Source: Amphiura filiformis (taxonomy: Eukaryota; Echinodermata; Ophiuroidea; Amphilepidida; Amphiuridae). Taken from it: a DNA stretch of 64,000 bases. The stretch covers positions 78,804,713-78,868,712 of the forward strand of contig NC_092628.1 of assembly GCF_039555335.1 (NCBI RefSeq), written 5' to 3'. The notes beneath the pieces were generated by a model. It searched no databases. It saw nothing but the letters and a program-made list of their open reading frames with translations, and was not told the origin of the DNA. The first letter of the stretch is position 1. Each line of letters begins with the position of its first letter. Shown here one piece after another: positions 11,340 to 23,759 of the stretch. A program made the position numbers and the translations under genes.

Positions 11340-11560
11340 GAGTGTAAACAGAGAAGTGATAAACAATCACGCTGTCGCTGATTGGCTGATCAACAGTATT
11401 CAACAACAAGATAAATGACCCATTGGTTCATCGGCGGGTAAAAGGGGAGGAGCCCTCGCCACTTTTACGTCATCGCCGATCACCAGCGCGTACCTGGACT
11501 AATACAGGGATTTATATATGTTGATTTTATAGGAGAGTTTCGTTGAAAATACAGGTAAGC
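11340..11560. promoter_or_regulatory. Candidate POLL promoter region, possibly bidirectional
   Basis: This 220-bp block upstream of POLL is richer in CG than its surroundings (GGAGGAGCCCTCGCCAC, CATCGCCGATCACCAGCGCG). It contains TTTTACGTCATCG, a CRE/ATF-like core. A plus-strand AATACAG|gtaagcc at 11547-11560 is a strong splice donor without a visible ORF, so a non-coding first exon of a plus-strand transcript is possible. Position and composition are seen; promoter activity is inferred. Confidence 0.35.
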
Positions 11561-13080
11561 CAATGCGCCACGCAATTGAATAGAGTAGACTATGCCATAG
11601 TCAATGTTTGATAAATAAAAGCATGTTATTAATCATGATGAAAGCATTCAGCATTCAACTCGAAATTATACTGATATTTATTACATCAAAATACTAGTAT
11701 AAAATTGTGAAGAAAAAGTTTATATAATTATATTAGTGACAGTAAAGTAAAGTGTACGTAGGCTTATATTATTGAATGCAACATATCATAATGTCATAAT
11801 TATATTGGCACTTCAATACTGAACAATTCTGATTTTAGAATCTACGAGTTAAAAATTGACAATGGACATTGCATTTTAAAACGGGACTTTGAACGGGCAA
11901 AGTCCCTAACACATGCACTGTCAATCATACTTGTTTATCAATCCAATTTAACCGCAAGCAAATACAAGACGCGCTCATGTACTTACTGAGAGTTCAATGT
12001 TCCCGCCAACACAAAGGCCGCATAGTTGTGTACCATGTAGTTATTAATGGTAATGGCAGGTGCCCGGAGGATTTAAACCATAATGAGATCTGGGCGACCA
12101 ATCACAAGCCAGATCCAATTAAAGATGCATTACATCATGGCCAATTTTAGTTAGGCCACAAATTGGCCTAACTCTCCATAGAGTCCCGTGTTAAAAATGT
12201 TAACCGCAAGTCAAAGTCAGTAGTCCACTTGGGAAGCTAACAAACAGAGGGGGTACGGTAACTGAAAAGATCAGTTGTGAAAATCTATCAATTGTGCACA
12301 CATTAATTAAATCAGAGTTTTAAGCTTAAATACAATATCCAGAGTATACACAATGGGCAAGTGGACTACGGAGTAGTCTATTGAATAGAGTTGCGGAACT
12401 CCAGAGGTCATCAACGTTTTTAACACATTTCACATCTTCTTACATCTTTTTACCTATTTACATCAATTTTTGTAATCTTTACACAATCAGTAAATTTTCA
12501 TTGGCATATATATTCACTCGGCCGAACATGCAAATTGCAATTCTAGGAATGACAGAAGTGGCTACACTACAGGGCGACTAAACCTATTGTTGTCATGCAG
12601 TAAACAGTAATCCAGTTGACCGCTATCCTGTACATGTAGGTATGCTAGTGAATTCAAATTTGCCATCAAACTGCATCATTTTATATATCAAATTAAAGCC
12701 CTTGAGTAAACAAAGCCAAAACTGAAAACCTTTTTTTATAGCACTTTCCGTAGCAAAGTTACATCTTGTCAAAGATTGACTTTCATCAAACAATGTCAAA
12801 AAGATTGAGCTAGCAAAATTCCCCAAAACGGCATTTCGGGGGTGTTTCTAGATCTTTAAATCTCATGATGATAGCAGCTTTTTTTAATGGAACTGCTATC
12901 AAAATCCCTCTAAAATTCCATGTGCGAGTGACTTATCACCATAAAAAATCATATATTTGGGTCAAGTGAAGTACGGTATAGAAAAAATATTTATGTAGGT
13001 TTCTTTCTTCGGCCAGTTGTTTTAAATTTCTATGTAAAATGCATTGACATTGTCGTAATTTGGCTGACTAGCAAATGTGT
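11561..13080. other. Intergenic, nothing recognised
   Basis: AT-rich sequence between the two gene starts. No coding block, TIR pair or RNA gene stood out on either strand. Confidence 0.5.
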
Positions 13081-16000
13081 TTGCCTGGCATACCTGGTAT
13101 GTAACAGAGCAAAAAGCACGAAACAGACGTGGAAAACGGACGCGCGTCCAGTCTGCAATAAAGGCCAAATGGACGTGGAAACTGGCCAAATGGACGTGGC
13201 AAATGGACGCGCAAAAATGCCCTAATGGACGTGGGGAATGGGCGTGATAGTCTTTATCTCCAGCCGTTTACGGCCTATACCTATTAATTGAATAAAATTA
13301 GTCATTCAGTACTATACATACATGTATTTATTAAGCTTTATTATGTAGAGACGGGCAGCATAGGCCTACTGCGTGTTTTGCCCGTACAGTTTGCTGCAAA
13401 AATAATAATTTAGGCCTGATCGATATTCGACAACATTTTTAAATAATGTCGTGCTTATGTGTCAGAAAATTAGATTCTATCATGTTTAAAACACGGCAGA
13501 TTTTGTTTTATTTCTGTATTATTGAAACCAGGGCGAAGTGCTGATTATAAGTCCTGCATCCGACTGTGGAAACCGGCGCTTATGATAAGTTTGATCATCA
13601 TTCATCACTCATTTAGGCCCTATTGTTATTCTTATTATTATTCTTATTATTATTATTATTATTAGTGTTATTATTATTATTATTAGTGTTAGTGTTATGT
13701 GTTATTATTATTATTATTTAATTATTACTATTATTGAAAACGTTTCAAACTTTTCCTGGTATAATAGGCCTACACTGCAAAAATCTGTGTTTATCAATTT
13801 GAGACTTTTTCTATGTACACATTTTTGCTTCTATAAATACTTGGTCCTGTATAATATGTGGAAACATTATTAACTATGTCAAATGTTTAGCCATTGAATT
13901 TTGATGAATGTTTGGTCAATATGTTTATGGAAGTTGACACATGAATGTTCAAAATGACTAGCTCAAGGGCTGAGTATGCCTATAGGTAAAATTTAAATTG
14001 AATTGAATAATATGCAAGAACGTGTTTAACTTTGGAGGTGACGCGTATGCCTATAAGCCTATATAGGTTGTTAGGACGCCCCTTTTCAGCATCGCTGTCA
14101 TCCCCCGTGTCATCCCCACCACTTTTTTGTCATGTTCTGCCATGCACCCATTATTTGCCATTTATTCTTTCATTGCCCCAAGGGCCCTTATTTTGAACAG
14201 CAAATTCATTATCACCATAGGAACAAAATTTTAATCTTAGGAACTTCTTTTGAAATAACAAAGTAATTAAGCGAAAACTAGAGGTTAGGCCTATTGTGGG
14301 TTTGTTTTGGCTCTCACCCAAAGACTGTTTGAAAAAAAAAATCATGTATTCACCCATGCCCGCCTTAGGTCCAAACGGCCCGTCTCACACCCAATGACCC
14401 AAATTGTACTTTTTGCTCTCACCGAATGCCATGATCATGCCCTCATCCAATTTGAAAGTGTCCGATGCGGCCCTATACATAGGCTACCAATTTCATATGA
14501 GTGTCCCCGGGAGGTAAACATTTATAAATACTTTAAGTAGACCTACATGTACAAACTTCCTCCATGGGCATGGGCATGTTTACTCTCGTATCTATATATA
14601 AAAAACAAACCGGCATTCATTCACACACCGATATCCTTTTAAATCAGAAAATGGTTCTTTCTGACCTTTACAAAACCTTTTTCATGTCTACAAATGGTTC
14701 TTTCTGGCATATTATAGGCCATACCGCCAAATTCCAAGACTCATGTCAAAACTACAATACAAAATACACACCCATCCGCCTTACACAACCCCTCCCCCAT
14801 GATCCTACAAACATGCACGCAGGTATTATAGATGTTGAGCGCAGAATGCGGAAAATGCGTTTGAGCTCACCATATAAAATAGCATCACAAAAGCGCTTTA
14901 CATCAACTAACCAGCACCCCCTGTTGTACACTCAACACACACCCCAACAAACATTAAACACGCACATAAACACTCCACATCATTCATGGACTTTGTAAGT
15001 CCATGCAGAATGTCGCAAATACATTTGGGACTTTATAATAATGCCATATGATAAAGATTTAGAGCTCACTTAAATCTAAATTAAATTAGACTGATTTAAA
15101 GGAGTATTTCGTTATTAATCTAAAAATATATCTATGAAATGTATGCAATGTTATGTATGTATTATTTTGGCATCGAAATAAAATATCTATTTATCTTTTA
15201 TGATTCTTTCATTTATCATGCTAATGTTTATACCTTTCTGCCTGTTATACATGCATCCCAGCATGTACATTCAATTCAATTCAAAGTAGTTTATATTCAC
15301 TTTGAGCATAAGCATGATACCGCGGTACACTGCACATCATATTTCTTTACTGATTTGTAGGACACACCACACCTATATTAGCTTATATAAATAGCATTAA
15401 TCATACTTATTTATGAAAAATGTGCAATCTAACTATTCTGATTTGTAAATGATTATTTGAACATGCCAATGACATCTGCAGTGCGTTGTACTGCATCGGT
15501 GCTCCTTTATTAAAAGGGAAATCCCTGAAAGAGCTTATTCAAATTATTTGGTGAATAATAGCATTTTCATGAATGAAACAGAGCATACGACATTCATATG
15601 CATGAATAAATTAAATTGGTCCTTTACAGTTACCAATAAATAAATATATGTTGTTTGAATTGGTGAATTGGCGTAATTAAAAATAGGCCCTATATACCTT
15701 TGCTGTCCGTGTCATGATGTGTTCTTATGAAATAAAAAAAAATTAAATAAGTAGCCACCAAGGAAGACAAAAAAGAGTAAAACCCAAATCACGCGGACTA
15801 ATACAACCCACCTCGATACATTTTATGGACCATGATAGATGTTGAGCGCAAAATGCGAAAAAATGCTTTTTGAGCTCCCCATATAAATGGCATCACAAAC
15901 GCCTCACCATATCAACTACAGGGCCTATATATTTACCCACTGAGCTGATCCCTCTTTTTCTATACTCACCACACACATAAACAAACACTAAACACGCACC

Positions 16001-16135
16001 TCATATCATTGACAGACTTTAAAAGATTTTGAACGCAGAATGCCAAAAAAATTTTGAAGATAATCAACAATTTTGATAAGGATAAAAGCTATGACATAGG
16101 AAACTTCATTGTAAAAAACTAGCTAAAGAACTTGT

Positions 16136-16983
16136 TCAACCTCTTACATGTATTCATAACAGTATTCATAGCTAGTTATCACACAAGAAACTGTAATAAG
16201 TATAATCAAGAAAGTATTCACTGATCATTCAGGACTACAGGCACATGCACTATTATGGGGTATGGCGCTTGGACAGTATTTTTGTGGGACATGAGGGCAC
16301 ATCAGACATATCGATTGCACTCTGAATCTGAAGAATGACCTTCTGATAAAAAATAATTTTGGGGGTTTTTTTCGCGGTATAATACACATTTTATGGAAAA
16401 TGATTAAAATTGATATTTTGATATTTAACAGTCATCAAGTAAACTTTATAAATCTGATGATTTATACTTAAAGTGTATGTAGCTGGGATGAACAACCGAC
16501 GACCAATTGAAACTTTTGACCTTTCGTATTGAAGATATGGATTTTCCTCTAAAAAACACCCAAAAAAATTAGGTCTTTTGGGGAAAAAATGTATATCTTC
16601 AATACGAAAGGTCAAAATGTTCAATTGATCATCGACTTTTCCTCCCAGCTACATACACTTAAAGTAATTTATAACGTTTACTTCGAGGACTGTTATAAAT
16701 CAATATTTTAATAATTTGTCATAAAAGTTGTATTATATCGCGAATTTCAAAAATCCAAAATTATTTGATATCAGAAGGACATTCTTCGTATTCAGAATGC
16801 AATTCATGTCTGATGTGCTATAGTGGCCTACAAAATACTGTCCAAGCGCCATACCCCATCCCTTAAGGGAATTCATGTGCATGTAGTCCTGAATGATCAG
16901 TGAATGCTTTGATTACACTTATTACAGTTTCTTGTGTGATAGCTAGCTATGAATATTGTAATGTATACCTGTAAGAGGTTGAA
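16136..16983. mobile_element. Fold-back MITE inside a longer inverted repeat
   Basis: The arms 16140-16250 and 16870-16985 are inverted copies (ACACAAGAAACTGTAATAAG against CTTATTACAGTTTCTTGTGT). The inner 16255-16865 part matches the family at 49619-50271, sharing GGACAGTATTT, CACATCAGACATATCGA and AAAGTGTATGTAGCTGGGAT. Confidence 0.8.
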
Positions 16984-18291
16984 CATTATAGCAAGGTCTA
17001 AAACTGTTTTTTTACTTTGTTTTTCTTTCTGTATTTCTATCTTATTTCGTGCAGATCAGTGTTTCGCTTTTCCTACCACGGCACATGCGCTAATGCACAG
17101 TTTATATTGTCTTCCAAATCTGAGTATTTCACACACCCATTTGGAAGATTGTCTTTTTTTTCGTTGTAAATTACTGATTTCTAGCAAACATACCTATATT
17201 TATTATAATGTTAATCACGTACTTATTTATGAAAAAGGGTACAGTCTAACTATTCTGATGATTGACAGTTTGCCGATTGTACTGCGCCGGTTCTCCTTTG
17301 TTAAAAGGGAAATCCCTGTTTGAAGATGGAAGATAGTATTTTCACGAATTCAACATGGCATTAGCCTGTACATAATAATAACTTTAGAATGTAAATTTGA
17401 TAATAACTAAATTATCAATTATCAGTTACACCCGTATAGATGCCTTTACATACGACACGCATATGCTGAACAAAGCGCACACACGTCTTCCAAATCTAGG
17501 TATATCAAACACCCAGATTTGGAAGTTATTCCAAGTAGTCCTTTATTGTTAAAAGTAATAGATGTTGTTTGTTGAGTGAATTTGCGCAAATAATAATACC
17601 TTTGTTTTCTGTGTCATGTGTTATTATGAATTAAAAAAACAACAATTAACAACAATTAACAACAAAAAAAACCAAAAAACAAAACAAAACAAAAACAATA
17701 AAATAAGTAACCACTCAGTCTTCAGGTGGACAAATACACATGTATACTATATAATCATGCTAATAGTATTCGACTGACAAATTATGCTCATTAAAATTTG
17801 AACAAAACGAAATTGAGTTTTAAAAAATTATAAATTAATTTAGAGGACTCAGTTATATGCGGTCGTGCGAAAAACCCGGTCTTTAGGGGCCATGAACTGA
17901 ACCACATGCCAAGTGTAAACTCTGTCAGCAATCAAATGGTTCAAACTGGTGGTGGTGGGGTCACTCCAATAATAAAGTCACATGCATGTGCGGTAGCAAC
18001 TTTATATACAACATGGGGTCTTTCGGGGTCGCTCGAAAAATAGGGTCTTTCGGTGGCAGATGCTAAAAAGTGTGACTTTTCGAGAAGGGAAGACCAAACA
18101 AATTAGTTCTTTCTGGTTATTCTACTTGCGGCTTTTGGTTTCATTTATTATAACAGACTTTTTCCACAAGATCTTGGGAGCAAAAATGTGCCGTTTGTGT
18201 GAAAACACGACAAAATGAGGTCTTTAGAGGTGTAACGTTCACGTAGTAGGGCCTATTCTAGGCCTATAAAGCAGTATTCAGACTTTTTATT

Positions 18292-19148
18292 GTACGTAAA
18301 ATATTGTATGTAACATATCTACGTTGTTTAATCTATTGCCATTCTATTTCCAGTAATGTTTAAGTTCTAAGGCTGCGTTCACATAGAAGTATACTATTCG
18401 GGTATACGGTGCACGTTTTACAGGTGCACGCGTATATAGTTCAATCGAGCAAGGCAATTTCATAGTACCGGGTCACATAAGGCTAGAAGTATACTAGTCG
18501 GGTATACGATGCACGTTTTGCAGGTGCACGCGTATAGATTAAATCGAGCAAGGTAATTTCATAGTACCGGGTCACATAAGAGCTATTCGAAAAGGCCGTA
18601 TACCTGCGTATAGTATAGTATAGTGGGAATCATGCAGCGTGTTCGATTTTAGTGCAGCGTATACCGTCCAAATTTTAAAAACCTAAACCATATGTGGGCA
18701 AATTCATTTTTTTAATAGATGTAGGCCCTACTATCTAGTTCTGCACATTATGACACCTCATTGAATGCAATATGTGACCTCAAGAAGTAAAGTTACAAGC
18801 ATTTGTTAAGACGAAGAAAATGGGTAAACTGACATACTAAGCTATTAAGCTATCTGAAATACGCTCATTCGATCAGGCTGAGTTCACATAGTATACTCCT
18901 ATATGAACTCAGCCTGATCGAATGAGCGTATTTCGTATAGCGAATACCGGATACCGTGTACTTCTATGTGAACTCAGCCTAACGAATGTTTGATGACGTA
19001 AAATCGATAATATATTTCTGCTAGATATTGTATGTAACATATTATCGATTTTTTCGTCATCAAACATTCGTTAGAACTTAAACATTACTGGAAATAGAAT
19101 GGCAATAGATTAAATAACGAAGATATGTTACATCGAATATTGTACGTC
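18292..19148. mobile_element. Palindrome split by an AGGCTGCGTTCACAT element
   Basis: The outer palindrome arms are 18292-18370 plus 18981-19015 on the left and 19040-19148 on the right (AATGTTTAAGTTCT against AGAACTTAAACATT). The left arm is broken at 18371-18977 by an element with ends GGCTGCGTTCACAT and ATGTGAACTCAGC, flanked by CTAA on both sides. The unbroken right arm reads CATTCGTTAGAACTTA and shows the empty site. Confidence 0.8.
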
Positions 19149-19944
19149 TAATAATACTCGGAGTCTGTGGAGCGCTTTATACCATTGATTATTTATAGCA
19201 CACTGATTAGTACCAACGAATTCAATATCCTAACCATTATTCGACCATTGTTCCTATTGTATAACGTGGCATTGCGCTAATCACCTTATTATAAAGTGGA
19301 CAATACAAAAATATTGCTATGATATCATTTCCTACGCAATCCTCACCTTCTATTTTAAGCTATTATCTTTTATCATTATTTTATTATTATTATAACCTAC
19401 TATCAATATGCAATGAACAGATAAATAGTTTCCACAAAAAAGTACTAACACTTTAAGTAGGCCCTAAATGATAATAAATAATTGATAATAAATAAATAAT
19501 AATAAATAAACAACCTATAAATAATTAAGCAATACATAATAAATACATAAATAACAGGAAGAATGAGAAGAAATAAACAAATTAAGTTTTACAATGTTAC
19601 TTTTTCTTACAGTAGGCATATACTAATTTTCTAATACTAAAATATGACGGTGAACTTGATGTTACGATAGTACGGTGCAGTGCAGTGCCAGTGACAGCAC
19701 TGTTATATTGAGTTCTCAATCCGCGTCTGTTTGTCCTCTTCTCAAGCGTCCGTTTTGGAAATGGACACGACACGAGTAGCTACGAGTAGTGACATTGCGT
19801 CCATTTGATCATTTCTCACGTCCATTTGGGCATTTTTGGCGTCTGTTTCAAAACGGACGCGCGTCCATTTGCCACGTCCAATTGGCCATAAATGCAATCT
19901 CACATACCTCGGCATACCTATATCCTGTCAATCGACATCTAATT

Positions 19945-19964
19945 GGGGGTTAGGGTTAGGGTTT
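19945..19964. repeat. Short telomere-like motif
   Basis: GGGGTTAGGGTTAGGGTTTA holds about three TTAGGG units at the right edge of the fold-back mosaic. Far too short to be a telomere. Confidence 0.6.
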
Positions 19965-20425
19965 ATAAGCTGAAAAGAACATACTGAGGTCGCCCTGCAT
20001 GCCTGTAGCCGCTTGTGGAATTGGGACCGAGTATTAGGCTGGCATTTAATTACTAATAAGCTTACCACAAAAGTTGATTTTATAAATTGCTCATTTACCT
20101 TTAGTTTAAAAAGTGATACCATCTAGATCTGGAGCAAACCTTGTTGCCTTTCTTTGGTGCAACAGGTCATTCAAACATTCAAAAATACACAGATACACAT
20201 TCCCAATTGGAAACAGGACGGTTCGCACCCTTTCAATTTCGGACCCGTGCACTTTCGCCCCCTTTCAATTTCGCACCCGTGCACTTTCGCCCCCTTTTTA
20301 AACCGCGGGTAATGTGCTGCTGTTGATTGATGATGCACGATCGATCGCTTCAACTCCCGGCGGTACAGTGGGGTGTTGTATGTGTATAGTATTGGTTGAC
20401 TTTTAAAGCCTATTAATTATTTTTA

Positions 20426-20426
<1 letters not shown>

Positions 20427-20514
<88 letters not shown>
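20427..20514. repeat. (TTA)n microsatellite
   Basis: Nearly pure TTA repeats for about 88 bp inside the 20216-23124 element. Confidence 0.95.
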
Positions 20515-20517
<3 letters not shown>

Positions 20518-22133
20518 TAATTATTATTATATTATTGTTATTAGAATTATGTTACCTTATTAGTACTTTATAATAGGCTATATAATTTAGTATTCAATTA
20601 TTTATGGCCTATAAAGTATAAAATTTATAGGGCCTAATATTGATATGGCCAAAAATATGATGGCTTATAATTTATAATTTTATCCCATCTTTATGTTGCC
20701 GAATTGATCTTCTTTGACATGACACTAATGGAAAAAAATATTTAGCAAATTTCTCAAAGACAAATGCGCACAAGCAAAACAAATGCCTGCAGCAGCTTTG
20801 CGATAATGCTGTGCCGACTTTCACCACCTTTCTTCACCGCGAGTATTACCAGCCACTAGTACGCGAAAGCGCCGGGCGTGACATGGGTTCAATCAATGCA
20901 ATGGTAGCCTACGGTGACTAGGCAGTAGCACGCATATATTCGTCCTAGAACACACCCGTACCGGATCGATTGCTTGACAAGTCTCCGGGCCACGCGGCCG
21001 CGTGATTGTATAAAGTGTGACTCCTTCAACCCATTATGTAATGAATGACTTACGCGAAAGCGCCGGGTATGGTGTGGGTCCAATCAATGGTAGGGTACCG
21101 TAAACCAGAGAAGATGAGAAGAAATCTTCTCTGCGTAAACAGACACGCAAAAGTGCCATATGCCTCTTGACGTACGATCGTAAAATATTATTAATCAGGA
21201 AAGTTTTCTGTTCGTTTTAATGAGAAATGTAAATAATGAACCAAATGTTTTAACTTTTATGTCTTTTAATGAATGATGTATTTTGTCTGTGTTCTTAATT
21301 AATTTAATATATATTTCTACAAGTGTTACGTAAATTGTATAAAACAAAGAAATGTCAATACTTTTAATGAATTTTGATATATTTGATGTATGATTTTTTG
21401 ATGTTTATGCATTTTTATGTTTTTAAAAAATTCTTACATATATAGGGCTTATGTATAATTCTATAAATTGTTATGTATATTGTTTTTATGACACAGAGCC
21501 CTGTAATAGCAGATTTATCTGAAAGGTAGCCCTGTATAAATATGGTTTTAATAAATAACATAAAGTAAATAAACAAATTTGTGGAAAAATGCTATCAATT
21601 CTGCATTGTAAATGATTGACATTTATGTGTTCATGATTCATTTTGTTTACTGGCCTGTCAATCACGGACTCATTATGACGATGCTTTATTAACACCACGG
21701 CACATCTTATATCTTAATTTCGTTTTTTCTTTCCCTTTCTTTCTTTCTTTCCTTTCTTTCTTTTTTCGTTTGCATGATCAGGCTATAGGGGTCCGACGCA
21801 TAAATGACATCTATCTTAAAGGAGTATTTCGTGATCCTAGTATCATCTTTTATGACATTTTTAGTAGACATGGTAGATATGCTTGAAAAAATCTTATTCC
21901 CAAAATTTCAGTTGATTCCGATTTTGCATTATGCGAGTTATGCATGACTATGTACTGCTCCATAGGCCACTGTTGTAATTTCGTTCTGGTACACCAGAAC
22001 GTAATTCAAAATTGACGATATTTTTGCTAGACGAATTAAATCTGCAAGAATTATTTTTTGGACATAAACATTGTGTAGCCAGAGGTTTCCAGTGGTATAA
22101 AAATCTTTTTTTTTGTTGAGAAAAGTGAGGGGC

Positions 22134-22134
<1 letters not shown>

Positions 22135-22206
<72 letters not shown>
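22135..22206. repeat. (AAT)n microsatellite
   Basis: Pure AAT repeats for about 70 bp inside the 20216-23124 element. Confidence 0.95.
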
Positions 22207-22209
<3 letters not shown>

Positions 22210-23124
22210 TAACTTTATTTATACACGGTAAAACATGTTCAATACAATATTGATCTTCCACATGTCCGTGTGGATATTAAAACATTACTAAAATATAAAA
22301 TATAAAAGTTTGTTAAAAGATAATTATAATGCAAAAATGTACATAGACTAATACAATATTTCACTAAGAGACAAAAAATTTATAATAAATGAATATGATA
22401 AAAAATAATCTGCATTCATCCTCATATCATTGTTATTCTTCTTATTATTATTATCATATTATTATCATTATATTATATTATTAAATAAACTTTGTTTATA
22501 TTATTAACATTGTTATTATTATTATTATCATATTATTATTATTATCATCATATTATATTATTAAATTAACTTTGTTTATATGTTTTGTGTTACTCCCCCA
22601 TTGGATGTTGTGTCATACTTTCATTGTTTTTAATTTTATCCATTGCTTGTTGACACTTGTATCCTTTTGGATCCATCCTTTGGTCGTCAGTTGGAACACA
22701 TTTTCACTGTTTTTATACATATTATAATTAATAATTAAATATAAATTTATTATTATTATTACTATTTATTATTATTACTATTTTTATCATTGAATTCTAA
22801 TTATTTCATTATTTTGGGTAAGCCTGCTGCTAAAATATCTGGCCTGTAATATATACTGAGAAAAAAATCGTTCCTCTATTTTGTTATAAAATATCCTTTC
22901 TTTCCTTCCTTCCCGGGTTTATCATGACTTAATAAGTGCATGCCCGACGGCCCCAGCACTATAAACATACTACGCCGCACCGCCGGGAGTTCAAGCAATC
23001 GATCGTGCATCAATCAACAGCAGCACAATACCCGCGGTATAAAAAGGGGGCGAAAGTGCACGGGTGAGAAATAGAAAGGGGGCGAAAGTGCACGGGTCCG
23101 AAATTGAAAGGGTGCGAACCGTCC

Positions 23125-23624
23125 AGCATTCCTTCAATTGAGCCTCTCATAGATGTAAACAACAATCTCTTCCCAGGACCTTTGTCCTATCTTTCACGAC
23201 AAAATTCAACCAGCCAAAACGTATTGACCACCTGTTATACTTTAAGCCAATGGTAAGTTGGAATTAGACTATTAGTGTTTTATTTTGACGGAAAGTGATT
23301 ATTAAATATAAAAATTTTAAAGTAGAATATCTTTCTTTTAAATTATTTAATCTGCATTTATTTTATCTTTTATTTTCTAAGGTATTATTTTCTTACTTTA
23401 TTATTGAAAAAATTTGAGTTTTGAGTAAATCCTATCATATTTTGTAAACATTTTATAGAATCATTAATTGCATTTAATACTAATTATCGCATTGATCGCT
23501 ATCAATTACCTCGCGGAGTTTTGACCAATTAACCGATGTCTACTCACAACACAGTAATCTCATTGGTTGATAATTATCGCTATCTATTAGCGATACCGAA
23601 CTTTGAAGACAAATTTAATCCAAA
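23125..23624 (+). promoter_or_regulatory. NUP107 upstream region and 5' UTR
   Basis: The 500 bp between the 2.9-kb element and the NUP107 ATG must hold the local promoter or a 5' UTR exon. No clear TATA box at a fixed distance. The AATTATCGCTATCTATTAG just before 23595 could be a splice acceptor for an upstream leader exon. Only position supports this call. Confidence 0.3.
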
Positions 23625-23759
23625 ATGGCCACATTCACGGCGGGTTCATCGGAACGTGCAGAAGATAGTACAGATCGGCGGTCAATTAGTCGGCCTTCTA
23701 ACCGTCTTTCGTCGTCATTATTAGAGCCGAGAGACAACACAGTTGCAGATATTTGGAGG
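23625..23759 (+). CDS. NUP107: NUP107 exon 1 (coding part)
   Basis: 45 codons from ATG in the context AAAATGG, reading [15 protein letters not shown] and ending NTVADIWR before gtaattt. Phase 0. Polar N-terminal tail with little conservation; assignment rests on in-frame joining to exon 2. Confidence 0.8.

Larger units (their letters stand above)
13083..19921. repeat. Large fold-back mosaic with related outer arms
   Basis: The left edge (13083-13250) repeats AAATGGACGTGG and GGACGCGCGTCC. The right edge (19740-19921) carries the inverse (CCACGTCCAATTGG, GGACGCGCGTCCATTTG). Left GGCATACCTGGTATGT corresponds to right ACATACCTCGGCATACC, inverted. Between them lie the IR block 16136-16983, the palindrome 18292-19148, an ATT simple repeat (13620-13735) and a tandemly duplicated stretch (14820-15540 against 15830-17320, sharing TAGATGTTGAGCGCA and AAAAGGGAAATCCCTG). 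It could be one very large TIR element or several nested ones. Confidence 0.55.
20216..23124. mobile_element. 2.9-kb TIR element with GGACGGTTCGCACCC ends
   Basis: The outer arms are about 160 bp. The left arm carries GGACGGTTCGCACCCTTTCA, twice CCGTGCACTTTCGCCCCC, a CCGCGGGTA word and a GATGATGCACGATCGATCG word; the right arm carries all of these inverted, in the reverse order. The interior has long (TTA)n at 20427-20513, (AAT)n at 22135-22205, and a repeated ACGCGAAAGCGCCGGG at about 20860 and 21052. No transposase frame was found. Its right end is 500 bp from the NUP107 start codon. Confidence 0.8.

Noticed and set aside
14564..14998. 144-residue plus-strand ORF
   Set aside because: It lies in sequence that is duplicated at 15830-16020 without keeping the frame, and its composition is repeat-like.
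19945..19964. Interstitial telomere
   Set aside because: Only about three TTAGGG units; such short matches occur by chance in AT-rich repeat DNA.
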